In this document: positions 8,135 to 15,783 of the stretch, piece after piece
Layout: each line of letters starts with the position of its first letter
How positions within the stretch are numbered: position 1 is the first letter of the stretch
From: Chloroflexota bacterium
GTDB taxonomy: Bacteria; Chloroflexota; Anaerolineae; J102
Length of the DNA: 25,401 bases
Assembly (NCBI GenBank): GCA_013152695.1
Contig: JAADFV010000167.1
Span: 1-25,401, forward strand
Reading direction: 5' to 3'
The notes under the pieces: model-generated
The model's input: the letters and a program-made list of their open reading frames with translations, nothing else
What the model was told of the DNA's origin: nothing
Database searches by the model: none
Position numbers and translations under genes: made by a program

Positions 8135-10057
8135 TTGAAGCGTGCCAAGCGAACTGAGAGCAAAGGCCGTGGCGGGGTCGGTTTCAAGCCCCTTTTGCGA
8201 GCCATTCACTATGTCGGCCATTATCGTCGCCTTGCTCTCTCAGCATATCTTTTTCTATTTTTCAGTGTTGCTGCCCAACTCATGGTGCCACAGATGGTGC
8301 AGAATGTTCTGGATGCAGTCACCAATGGCATGATTGCCCAGAAACTTCAGGCCATCCCCACTCAATTTCTTGATGTGGCGCTCACCCGCCTGGGATGGAC
8401 GCAAGCCCAATACGATCAGTACACCCACAATGCCGAAACCATGATTCTTTGGGCCGGTGCTTTGATCGTACTTTTTGCCATCGCCAGAGGCATGTTTTCC
8501 TTCGCCCAGACCTACATGTCGGAAAAGATGAGCCAAAACATTGCCTTTGATTTTCGTAATGATTTATTTGCGAAAATCCAAACACTTTCATTCAGCTATC
8601 ACGACAGAAATCAAACCGGGCAATTGATGGTGCGAGCCACCGATGATGTCGAGAAAGTGCGTACCTTCCTGGGCCAAGGACTTTTACTGGCTCTGCAAGC
8701 TTTACTTATGCTTGTTGGTACTCTCGTAATCCTCGCTCTCACCAACTGGAGCCTCACCCTCATCATTCTTCCTGTTTTACCGCTTGCGCTCATTCTCTTT
8801 ATGATTTTTGGCTCTCTGGCGCAACCTCTCTTTACCGAAGTGCAACGGCGTTTATCAACGCTCAATACAATCCTGCAGGAAAATCTGGCAGGGATCAAAG
8901 TCATCAAAGCCTTCAATCGTGAAAAATCAGAATTCGCGCGCTTCGACCGCGCCGCCGAATCTTTGATGGAACAGCAAATCCATGTCGCCAAGGTTTTTAG
9001 TTTTCTCTTTCCCATGATTTTTCTGATTGCTAATTTGGGGCAGGCTGCAGTTCTCTATTTTGGCGGAAAGCAGCTAATCAATAACACCCTGACCTTTGGT
9101 GAATGGCAGAAATTTAGTTTGTATTTGGTGTACATATTCTTCCCCATCGGGCAATTGGGATTCATCATCAGCCAGATGAGCCAGGCCAGTGCCAGTGCCA
9201 AACGTGTCTTTGCCATCCTCGATGCCAAGAACGATGTCGTCAATAAGCCAGATGCCATTCCCCTGCCCCCCATTCAGGGCTATGTGACCTTTGATGATGT
9301 TACCTTCCGCTATTACGAAAGCGGGGAGCCGGTTCTTTCGCATATCAGTTTTGAAGTTGAGCCTGGTCAAACTGTAGCCTTACTGGGTGCCACCGGCAGC
9401 GGCAAGACCACGATCATTAACCTGATTCCACGCTTCTACGATGTTTCTGAAGGGCGTGTGCTCATCGATGGTTATGATGTTCGCGACGTCACTTTGGAAT
9501 CACTACGGAGTCAGATTGGCATCGTTCTACAGGAAACGACCTTGTTCACCGGTACGATCCGCGACAATATCGCTTTTGGGCGCCCCGATGCCAGCGATGA
9601 GGAAGTGATTGCCGCAGCCAAGGCCGCGGCAGCCCATGATTTCATCATGAGTTTCCCTCAGGGTTATGATACGCCGGTGGGGGAACGGGGCACAACCTTG
9701 AGTGGGGGACAAAAGCAGCGTGTGGCGATTGCCCGCGCTTTGCTCATGGACCCGCGCATCCTCATTCTCGATGATTCTACCAGTAGCGTCGATGTGGCCA
9801 CCGAGTACCAGATCCAAAAGGCACTGGATAAGCTGATGGAAGGGCGCACCAGTTTTGTGATTGCCCAACGTATCAGCACCGTCCTTAATGCCGATCAGAT
9901 TCTGGTGCTGGAAAAAGGCCGTATCGTTGCGCGGGGACGCCATACCGAATTGATGGAGAATAGTCCCGAATACGCTGAGATTTACGCAAGTCAGTTGGTC
10001 GAAGATGCTGTTCTTGACGAAGACGAAGAACTTGCCCAAGCCGAAGGTCGCTCATGA
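8135..10057 (+). CDS. ABC exporter half-transporter, degenerate-site subunit of a heterodimer
   Basis: 640 residues: type IV ABC exporter with six expected membrane helices (about residues 30-350), then an ATPase domain. The start is TTG at 8135: AGGAG (8121-8125) lies 9 nt upstream, and no ATG is near. Walker A is GATGSGKT (418-425), Q-loop Gln466, canonical signature LSGGQ (522-526), Walker B ILILD (542-546). The residue after Walker B, normally catalytic Glu, is Asp547, and the switch His is Gln578 (FVIAQRIS). These are the changes known for the degenerate-site chain of heterodimeric exporters such as TM287/288, BmrCD and LmrCD. A long loop between the first two helices (about 65-100) is expected outside the cell. 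Substrate unknown; drugs or lipids are typical for the family. Confidence 0.93.
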   Translation: MKRAKRTESKGRGGVGFKPLLRAIHYVGHYRRLALSAYLFLFFSVAAQLMVPQMVQNVLDAVTNGMIAQKLQAIPTQFLDVALTRLGWTQAQYDQYTHNAETMILWAGALIVLFAIARGMFSFAQTYMSEKMSQNIAFDFRNDLFAKIQTLSFSYHDRNQTGQLMVRATDDVEKVRTFLGQGLLLALQALLMLVGTLVILALTNWSLTLIILPVLPLALILFMIFGSLAQPLFTEVQRRLSTLNTILQENLAGIKVIKAFNREKSEFARFDRAAESLMEQQIHVAKVFSFLFPMIFLIANLGQAAVLYFGGKQLINNTLTFGEWQKFSLYLVYIFFPIGQLGFIISQMSQASASAKRVFAILDAKNDVVNKPDAIPLPPIQGYVTFDDVTFRYYESGEPVLSHISFEVEPGQTVALLGATGSGKTTIINLIPRFYDVSEGRVLIDGYDVRDVTLESLRSQIGIVLQETTLFTGTIRDNIAFGRPDASDEEVIAAAKAAAAHDFIMSFPQGYDTPVGERGTTLSGGQKQRVAIARALLMDPRILILDDSTSSVDVATEYQIQKALDKLMEGRTSFVIAQRISTVLNADQILVLEKGRIVARGRHTELMENSPEYAEIYASQLVEDAVLDEDEELAQAEGRS

Positions 10058-10126
10058 CTTCCCGTGGCTTTTTCAGTGCTACTGTCACACCTCGCAGGAC
10101 AGAACGCACTTTACTAGGAGATAAAA

Positions 10127-12139
10127 ATGTTCGGAGGACATAACCGAGTTTTTCAAACCGAATCGCGCAAAGCCAGAAATATTGGCGTTACCCTGAGTCG
10201 ACTGGCCGGCTATTTCAAACCCTATTGGTTGGTGCTATTGGCCCTGGTTCTCATCCTGGGTATTGGTACCTACGCACAGGTGCAAGCCCCAGAACTCATC
10301 GGCCAGGCCGTGGATTGCTACGTCACCCCGGCCATGTTTAGCAGCGAGACCAATGTCGCCCAATTCGGGCAGGGTGGTGCTGATTTTCTGCAAAAGTTGG
10401 GGGCCAATAAGCCGGTGCAAAGCAATTGTTGGTACGATTCTTTGCCCGCGGGCTCGCCTAAAGCGGATTACATTCGCGGTTTAGGTATGCTTATCCTTCT
10501 CATTGTCGGTCTTTATGCGATAGGTGCCTTTGCCTCGGGCATACAGTTCTTTTTGATGACGTGGGCCGGCCAACACGTTTTGCGTACCTTGCGTGTTGAG
10601 ATCTTTGGCCGCGTGCAGAGACTGTCATTGGGCTATTACTCTCGCAACGAGGCCGGTGATGTCATGAGCCGGATCACCAACGATACTACCATCCTGCAGC
10701 AGGTGCTTAGCTTTGGCCTGGTACAGGTCTTGAGCGGTGCCGTTCTCTTGGTCTGGATTCTCATCAAGATGCTCACGCTCAATTGGGCATATGCCTTGAT
10801 TAGCTTTACCGTTCTACCCCTGATGCTCATCGCTACCCTCTGGTTTAGCGCCCAGGCCCGCAAAGCCTTCCGTGTCAGTCGTATCGAACTCGGCAATGTC
10901 AACGCCGACCTGCAGGAAAGTATTTCCGGCGTACGCGAAGTGCAGGCATTTAGCCGCGAAAGTGCCAATATCGAGAATTTTCGGGAGAGCAATGCCGCCA
11001 ACCGTGATGCGAACATCCGCGCCGTGACCTTTACCTCGGCTCTGGCCCCCGTCCTCGAAGCCCTGGGCTATCTCGCCATTGCCATTGTCGTCGGCGTCGG
11101 CGGTATATTGCTCTTGCGTGGAGGCAACCTGGGAGGAACGGTCGTCTCCTTGGGGCTCATCGTTGCTTTCTTAGGATACGCCCAACGCTTCAACCAACCT
11201 ATTCGCCAAATTGCCGTTCTTTGGACCAATATCCAGAGTGCCATCGCTGGCGCCGAACGTATCTTCGAGATCCTCGACGAAACGCCGGAAATCCAGGAAA
11301 AACCCAATGCAATCGAGATGCCACCGATTCAGGGGCATGTGAAATTCGAAAACGTGCATGCCGCCTATAATCCCGGCGAACCCGTTCTCAAAGGGATCAA
11401 CCTGGAAGCAAAGCCGGGCGAGACCGTGGCCATCGTCGGCCCGACCGGCGCCGGTAAAACCACCATTATCAGCCTGATTCCGCGCTTCTATGACGTCACT
11501 GCCGGCAGAATTACCATCGACGGAATCGATGTACGTGATGTCACCCTCTCCAGTCTGCGCAGTCAGATCGGCATCGTGCTGCAAGATACTTTCCTCTTTA
11601 GCGACACGGTCATGAACAACATTCGTTTTGGCCGCCCCGGTGCCAGTGATGAGGAAGTGATTGCTGCCGCTAAACTCGCCCACGCTGATTCCTTCATCGA
11701 ACGCCTACCCGATGGCTACAACACACTTCTGGGTGAACGAGGCCGCGGCCTTAGCCAGGGCCAACGACAACTGATTGCCATTGCCCGCGCCGCCCTCTCC
11801 AACCCCCGCATCCTCATCCTCGATGAGGCAACCAGTAGCGTGGATACCCGCACTGAACGGCAAATTCAGGCCGCTATCGAAGTGTTGATGCGAGGACGCA
11901 CTACATTTGTCATTGCCCACCGTCTTAGCACCATCCGCAACGCCGATCAGGTGTTAGTGCTCAACGAAGGCGAAATCATCGAACGGGGACGTCATACGGA
12001 GCTTTTGGCCCGGAAAGGATTCTACTACGAACTCTACATGAGCCAATTTCGGCACAAAGAAGTTCCTGGCGAAGGTCTTTCGGGAAACGGCAAGGAGAAG
12101 GTAACTGAATCCACCCTTATTCCTCCTAGCCCCCACTAA
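10127..12139 (+). CDS. ABC exporter half-transporter, catalytic-site subunit of a heterodimer
   Basis: 670 residues: membrane domain (about 30-360) then ATPase. Walker A GPTGAGKT (438-445), Q-loop Gln486, Walker B ILILDE with catalytic Glu567, switch His598 (FVIAHRLS). The signature is LSQGQ (542-546) rather than LSGGQ. Paired with the upstream chain, this gives one complete ATP site (this Walker A/B plus the partner's LSGGQ) and one degenerate site (partner's Asp547/Gln578 plus this LSQGQ), the hallmark of the TM287/288 class. The external loop after the first helix is long (about 55-118) and holds Cys64 and Cys101, which could form a disulfide. ATG 10127 follows AGGAG (10116-10120) by 6 nt. 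The 3' end overlaps the convergent sulfur-carrier gene by 14 bp. Confidence 0.94.
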   Translation: MFGGHNRVFQTESRKARNIGVTLSRLAGYFKPYWLVLLALVLILGIGTYAQVQAPELIGQAVDCYVTPAMFSSETNVAQFGQGGADFLQKLGANKPVQSNCWYDSLPAGSPKADYIRGLGMLILLIVGLYAIGAFASGIQFFLMTWAGQHVLRTLRVEIFGRVQRLSLGYYSRNEAGDVMSRITNDTTILQQVLSFGLVQVLSGAVLLVWILIKMLTLNWAYALISFTVLPLMLIATLWFSAQARKAFRVSRIELGNVNADLQESISGVREVQAFSRESANIENFRESNAANRDANIRAVTFTSALAPVLEALGYLAIAIVVGVGGILLLRGGNLGGTVVSLGLIVAFLGYAQRFNQPIRQIAVLWTNIQSAIAGAERIFEILDETPEIQEKPNAIEMPPIQGHVKFENVHAAYNPGEPVLKGINLEAKPGETVAIVGPTGAGKTTIISLIPRFYDVTAGRITIDGIDVRDVTLSSLRSQIGIVLQDTFLFSDTVMNNIRFGRPGASDEEVIAAAKLAHADSFIERLPDGYNTLLGERGRGLSQGQRQLIAIARAALSNPRILILDEATSSVDTRTERQIQAAIEVLMRGRTTFVIAHRLSTIRNADQVLVLNEGEIIERGRHTELLARKGFYYELYMSQFRHKEVPGEGLSGNGKEKVTESTLIPPSPH

Positions 12140-12344
12140 CGACCGGCACCAGGTGCAGTTCATCCCCATCCTGCAAAGGTGTCTGCCGCGAGGCCACATG
12201 GCCATTGACTAGCACCATCATACCCACTTCTTCGGGTAAACGCAGGCGTTTCATGGCCTCAGCTACAGTCTCGACGTCCGACAATTCAAGATTCGCAGCA
12301 ACATATTGCTTGAGTAGGCCCGAGGCGCGGACAGAAATGGACAT
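12126..12344 (-). CDS. MoaD/ThiS-like ubiquitin-fold sulfur carrier protein
   Basis: 72 residues ending in the diagnostic C-terminal Gly-Gly (LHLVPVVSGG), with VLVNGHVASRQTPLQDGDEL before it, typical of MoaD/ThiS family beta-grasp proteins. In this family the C-terminal Gly is adenylated by an E1-like enzyme and carries sulfur as a thiocarboxylate for molybdopterin, thiamine, or other sulfur transfers. The frame is open further upstream to 12656, but that part includes the repeat-rich noncoding region, and ATG 12344 begins the family-like sequence (MSISVRASG). No Shine-Dalgarno is evident. No moaE, moeB, thiF or thiG is nearby, so the pathway is open. It is convergent with the ABC gene and overlaps its 3' end by 14 bp. 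Confidence 0.85.
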   Translation of the reverse strand: MSISVRASGLLKQYVAANLELSDVETVAEAMKRLRLPEEVGMMVLVNGHVASRQTPLQDGDELHLVPVVSGG

Positions 12345-12453
12345 AGCTAAAAAATATGGAAAAGTGAGAAAGGTTGGTTCCAGTTCTTTAAGGTAGGGTG
12401 ATTCTATCAAAGAATACTCAGCACAACCAGTTCTCTTCCTTCCCTTATCCCAG

Positions 12454-12496
12454 CATGCTCCCTCCCAATTGGTGTGAATGATTTGGAGGGAGCGTG
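12454..12496. repeat. Inverted repeat, 12-bp arms
   Basis: CATGCTCCCTCC (12454-12465) faces GGAGGGAGCGTG (12485-12496), with one G-T pair and a 19-nt loop. There is no T-run on either side, so it is not an obvious terminator. Confidence 0.7.
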
Positions 12497-12506
12497 GCTG
12501 CTGTTT

Positions 12507-12543
12507 CAAAGTGCGACGCATCTTGCAGATATGCCGCACTTTG
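12507..12543. repeat. Imperfect palindromic repeat, GTGCGACGCA family
   Basis: CAAAGTGCG (12507-12515) pairs with CGCACTTTG (12535-12543). The inner part GCAT/ATGC also pairs if two bases bulge. It shares GTGCGACGCA with the perfect palindrome at 12644-12677 and is probably a decayed relative. Confidence 0.65.
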
Positions 12544-12603
12544 TTTTGGCAAAGAACTACTCGTGGTTTCGCTAACAGGACACCATTCCCGTTTCCAGAA
12601 GCA

Positions 12604-12733
12604 CCCAAATGAGTACACTGTATCAATTTAGTCAGCGCGGACCAAGTGCGTCGCACCTGCCGAGGTGCGACGCACTTTAATCAGCGAAATTTTCAGGCAC
12701 CCCCGACTAAACGGATACTGTCTCCCAAATGAG
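12604..12733. mobile_element. MITE-like element with terminal inverted repeats and 10-bp target duplication
   Basis: A 110-bp element (12614-12723) is flanked by the direct repeat CCCAAATGAG at 12604-12613 and 12724-12733. Just inside are imperfect terminal inverted repeats of 19 bp: 12615-12633 matches the complement of 12705-12723 at 15 of 19 positions (shared core TTTAGTC and GTATC). In the middle is a perfect 15-bp inverted repeat with a 4-nt loop (12644-12658 and 12663-12677, arm AAGTGCGTCGCACCT). There is no coding capacity. The layout is that of a non-autonomous transposable element; the partner transposase is not in the window. Confidence 0.65.
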
Positions 12734-12742
12734 CCGCGCAAT

Positions 12743-12771
12743 TTGACTTAGGTGATAAATGAGGGTATGAT
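12743..12771 (+). promoter_or_regulatory. rpsU promoter
   Basis: TTGACT (12743-12748), 17-bp spacer, TATGAT (12766-12771). The predicted transcription start is near 12778-12780, about 50 nt before ATG 12829. Confidence 0.75.
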
Positions 12772-12779
12772 GAGCATCA

Positions 12780-12797
12780 ACCAGGCATTGCCCTGGT
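12780..12797 (+). promoter_or_regulatory. Hairpin at the 5' end of the rpsU mRNA
   Basis: ACCAGG (12780-12785) pairs with CCTGGT (12792-12797) around a 6-nt loop. It begins at or next to the predicted transcription start, so the mRNA should begin with a stem-loop. This could protect the transcript or help tune S21 synthesis. Confidence 0.5.
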
Positions 12798-12828
12798 CAT
12801 TTTATGCCAAAAAGGTGGTGATATCTGC

Positions 12829-13035
12829 ATGAGCGTTAAGCTAAACCCTGGCGAATCGCAAGATTCTCTGTTACGACGCTTCCGCAAGGAAGTGATGAAG
12901 TCGCGCATTTTACCCGAAGTGCGACGGAAACGTTGGTTTACACCGCCCAGTGAGTTGCGCCGTCTGCAAAAACAGAAGGCCATTCGCAAAGCGCGCCAGG
13001 CACAGCGACGACGAGACCGTCGTGGGGGGTTCTAG
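12829..13035 (+). CDS. rpsU: 30S ribosomal protein S21
   Basis: 68 residues, the usual size for bS21. Family features: MSVKLNPGESQDSLLRRFRKEV at the N-terminus, the RRKRWFTPPSELRR segment, then a very basic C-terminus (KARQAQRRRDRRGG). S21 sits near the platform of the 30S subunit by the anti-Shine-Dalgarno end of 16S rRNA. AAGGTGG (12812-12818) precedes ATG 12829 with a 10-nt spacing. It has its own promoter upstream and terminator downstream, so it is probably a single-gene transcript. Confidence 0.95.
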   Translation: MSVKLNPGESQDSLLRRFRKEVMKSRILPEVRRKRWFTPPSELRRLQKQKAIRKARQAQRRRDRRGGF

Positions 13036-13056
13036 TTACACCCGGCTGTCATCATC

Positions 13057-13086
13057 AAAAACCCGTCTGCAAAGGCGGGTTTTTTT
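13057..13086 (+). terminator. Intrinsic terminator after rpsU
   Basis: AAAAACCCG (13057-13065) pairs with CGGGTTTTT (13076-13084), followed by more T. It is 21 bp after the rpsU stop codon. Confidence 0.92.
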
Positions 13087-13256
13087 GTTTTCCAGGCTAT
13101 GCCCATATTCTCACCAGGGCTGCATCTCTCAAAGAGGGGCTATTGCGGTATAATAACGGCAGACAACTCAGTCATGAAGAGAGCACGCTTTCAAATTCTG
13201 TCTTGTCACCTTTTCACCGTTATCTTCCCTGCTGAACATACGCGAGGACCTTTGAT

Positions 13257-14480
13257 ATGACCGACATTTTGAATATAGCCAAGTCTTTACAAGATCAACT
13301 CATTGCCTGGCGCCGAGATCTTCACCAACACCCTGAATTAGGTTTTGAGGAAATTCGCACGGCAGGTAAAGTGGCAGATCATCTCCGTAGCCTGGGAATT
13401 GAGGTCATGACGGGGGTAGGAAAGACGGGCGTCGTGGGTTTGATTAGCGGGAATCGTCCCGGGCCTACGGTATTGCTCCGCTTCGACATGGACGCCTTGC
13501 CCATTCTCGAGGATACAGGCGTACCCTACGCCAGCCAAAATGCCGGTGTGATGCATGCCTGTGGGCATGACGGACATACTGCCATCGGTATGGGTGTGGC
13601 TCAGGTGCTGGTGGAAACACGGCAGGACTGGCCGGGTCAGGTCAAGCTCCTCTTTCAGCCCGCCGAAGAGGGCTTAGGCGGAGCCCTGGCCACCATCCAC
13701 GATGGTGTCTTGCAAAATCCGCGACCCGATGCCGCCTTTGGCCTGCATTTGTGGAACCAGTTTCCCCGAGGGCAGTTGGTTATTCAAGCAGGTCCATTGA
13801 TGGCGGCAGCCGATCGTTTCAAGATTACCGTTAAGGGACGAGGCGGCCATGGCGGAGAACCCCACACCACTATTGATGCCATCTTGGTCGGCGTACAGGT
13901 TGCGAACGCACTGTACACCATTGTCGGTCGCAACGTACCTCCTGCAGAGATGGCAGTCTTGAGTATTGGCAGGTTCAGGGGAGGATCGGCCTTTAATGTT
14001 ATTGCCGAAACCGTAGAAATGCGCGGGACATTGCGTACTTTCAAGAGGGAAGTGCGTGACTTGATGAGCAAACGAATGGACGAGATACTGCAGGGAATTG
14101 CCGCTGCTCATGGTGCCAGCTACCAGCTAGAAATGGATGACTTTTTCACACCTGCGGTTATCAACGATAAAGAAGCAACAAAAATCGCCCGTGCTGCCGC
14201 CCGCGAACTTTTCGGTGAGGAACGGCTGGTTCGCATTGCTCCCATCATGGTGGCTGAGGATATGGCAGAAATCTTGAATCGTGTGCCGGGATGTTATATG
14301 CTGGTTGGGGCTAAGCCGGAGGGAAATACCGTTGGCCCGCATCATAGCCCTCATTTCAACATCGAAGAAACAGTGTTGGTAGATGGCGTCGCTCTCTTGG
14401 CAAATACCGCTATCCAATTTCTGGAGAAGGATGTTTCCTCGCCCGCGCAAGCGGAAGCCACAGGTTCATCCCCCGCCTGA
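13257..14480 (+). CDS. M20D-family amidohydrolase / metallopeptidase (hippurate hydrolase, N-acyl-amino-acid deacylase type)
   Basis: 407 residues, normal for M20 subfamily D (hippurate hydrolase, IAA-amino acid hydrolase ILR1-like, N-acetyldiaminopimelate deacetylase). These dimetal enzymes hydrolyse amide bonds of N-acyl amino acids. Metal-site motifs seen: RRDLHQHPELGFEE (19-32), RFDMDALP (75-82), MHACGHDGH with Cys102 and His104, PAEEG with Glu137/138, HLW with His164, and HHSPHFNIEE with the C-terminal His near 363. The lid/dimerisation segment GRGGHGGEPH is also present. ATG 13257 follows GAGG (13244-13247) by 9 nt. A TATAAT box at 13149-13154 could be its -10, but I see no good -35. 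The exact substrate cannot be read from the sequence. Confidence 0.93.
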   Translation: MTDILNIAKSLQDQLIAWRRDLHQHPELGFEEIRTAGKVADHLRSLGIEVMTGVGKTGVVGLISGNRPGPTVLLRFDMDALPILEDTGVPYASQNAGVMHACGHDGHTAIGMGVAQVLVETRQDWPGQVKLLFQPAEEGLGGALATIHDGVLQNPRPDAAFGLHLWNQFPRGQLVIQAGPLMAAADRFKITVKGRGGHGGEPHTTIDAILVGVQVANALYTIVGRNVPPAEMAVLSIGRFRGGSAFNVIAETVEMRGTLRTFKREVRDLMSKRMDEILQGIAAAHGASYQLEMDDFFTPAVINDKEATKIARAAARELFGEERLVRIAPIMVAEDMAEILNRVPGCYMLVGAKPEGNTVGPHHSPHFNIEETVLVDGVALLANTAIQFLEKDVSSPAQAEATGSSPA

Positions 14481-14599
14481 TTTTATCCGGCATGTACACT
14501 ATCAACAGGTTCACTCTCTTGTTCGGGAACTGATCGCGGACTGACGGCGTCTATAAAGACGATTATCATCTCTCTATCCATTTCTCTTTATTTGCAATT

Positions 14600-15745
14600 A
14601 TGCCCTGGTTTCTCATCGATCCCTCCCTTTATCGTTATCCCATCGGTCCTGCCGGCCTTAGCCTGGGACGAGCAGCCGATAATGATGTGGTGCTCAATGA
14701 TAATGAGGTTTCTCGCCATCATGCTGTGATTCAAATAAAAGGGGATGTGGCCTGGTTATTCGATCGAGACAGCTCTAACGGTACTTTTCTCAACGACAGA
14801 CAGGTCCATACTCCTGTACGCTTAACCTCGGGAGATCGAATCCGTATTGGGCGGACGACGCTGCGTGTTGAGGAAATTCCGGCGCCGCAGCCCCTGCCTA
14901 AAGCTGCACCCTCACCTCCCCCTGTTTCTCGCCCTACCTCTGTGTGGCCGGCCGTGATCGCAGGCGCTGGCTTGGGTTTGGTGGGGCTGATCCTGGTGTA
15001 TTTTGTCTTCGTCCGCCCCCTCATGCAGAAAGCAGCGGTAGCTCCTGCACAGGCAAACACCTCTTATGACGTCTATCAGCAGGCTCTGGATGCTATCGTT
15101 TTTGTACTGACTCCTATCGAAGGGACAGAGTCGGCCGCGGCCGGTAGCGGTGTTGTCATGGGAGAAAGTGGTCGTATTCTCACCGCCTACAGCATCGTCG
15201 CCGATCCCAATACGAAACAACCATATAATCGTAATAACCGTGTCTTGATCGGGCTGAATCGGTCGGGGAAGTACGATGGTAGGGCTCTGCAGGATTGGTA
15301 TCTGGCCAGAGTCGTGCGTACCGATGCCCAGCGTGATCTGGCAGTTCTGCAAATTTTCGCTATGCAGGATGATTCACCTTTACCCAACAGCTTTCACTTG
15401 TCTCCTGCGCCCACCCAAAGCGTGGAAACCTTGAAAAAGGGTGATCCGCTGGCAGTTATCAGCTTTATGGCCTCAGGAGGAACGCAGCAAGAGGTGGGAA
15501 GAGCCTTGACGATCGGTCAGGGTTCGGTACTTGGTTTTCTCCCCGATTCCCGCCTGGATGTTGCTAAGGGGTGGATCGAGAGTGATATCGCCCTTACCCT
15601 CAGTAACCTGGGGGGGCTGGCTCTTGACGAGCAGGGTAAGCTTGTGGGGCTGTATACGGGTGCCCGTTCGGGTGATGCAGATACACCCGGCTCATTACTC
15701 CGCCCTATCGATCTGGCGGATGCGTTACTGGTTGGGGTGCGATAA
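14600..15745 (+). CDS. FHA domain - transmembrane - trypsin-fold pseudo-protease
   Basis: 381 residues. The N-terminal FHA domain (about 18-92) has the phosphothreonine-binding signatures LGRAADNDVVL, VSRHHA and SSNGTFLN. A Pro-rich linker (95-113) leads to one membrane helix (116-140), then a DegP/trypsin-like fold (155-380). Compared with active HtrA-type proteases, Asp246 in RDLAVL is kept, but the His position is Ser198 (LTAYSIVAD) and the nucleophile is Leu337 (SNLGGL in place of GNSGGP). It should therefore not cleave peptides by the usual mechanism. No Shine-Dalgarno is visible at ATG 14600, though the FHA fold starts there. Inference: a membrane protein joining a cytoplasmic phosphopeptide reader to an external binding domain. 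The partner kinase is not in the window. Confidence 0.85.
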   Translation: MPWFLIDPSLYRYPIGPAGLSLGRAADNDVVLNDNEVSRHHAVIQIKGDVAWLFDRDSSNGTFLNDRQVHTPVRLTSGDRIRIGRTTLRVEEIPAPQPLPKAAPSPPPVSRPTSVWPAVIAGAGLGLVGLILVYFVFVRPLMQKAAVAPAQANTSYDVYQQALDAIVFVLTPIEGTESAAAGSGVVMGESGRILTAYSIVADPNTKQPYNRNNRVLIGLNRSGKYDGRALQDWYLARVVRTDAQRDLAVLQIFAMQDDSPLPNSFHLSPAPTQSVETLKKGDPLAVISFMASGGTQQEVGRALTIGQGSVLGFLPDSRLDVAKGWIESDIALTLSNLGGLALDEQGKLVGLYTGARSGDADTPGSLLRPIDLADALLVGVR

Positions 15746-15783
15746 GCCCTCCTGCCTCTGTTTTTCCCTTCAATTTACGCTAT

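Larger units (their letters stand above)
12345..12828. other. Hairpin-rich noncoding region upstream of rpsU
   Basis: 484 bp without a supported gene. From left to right: a 12-bp stem with one G-T pair (12454-12465 with 12485-12496); an imperfect hairpin with 9-bp perfect outer arms (12507-12543); a 110-bp MITE-like element with a perfect 15-bp internal palindrome (12614-12723); the rpsU promoter (12743-12771); and a hairpin at the start of the rpsU transcript (12780-12797). The second hairpin and the palindrome share GTGCGACGCA, which suggests one dispersed repeat family. Confidence 0.8.

Noticed and set aside
12454..12496. Hairpin as terminator of the ABC operon
   Set aside because: It is over 300 bp past the stop codon and has no T-run.
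12345..12656. Upstream extension of the MoaD-like frame to a 176-residue protein
   Set aside because: The extra residues cross the hairpins and part of the MITE-like element and have no family likeness; the MoaD fold begins at ATG 12344.
12604..12733. CRISPR-like repeat
   Set aside because: There are no regularly spaced direct repeats; the pattern is palindromic with terminal inverted repeats.
13149..13154. TATAAT as a full promoter for the M20 gene
   Set aside because: No acceptable -35 at 16-18 bp and no extended -10, so it is only mentioned in the gene entry.
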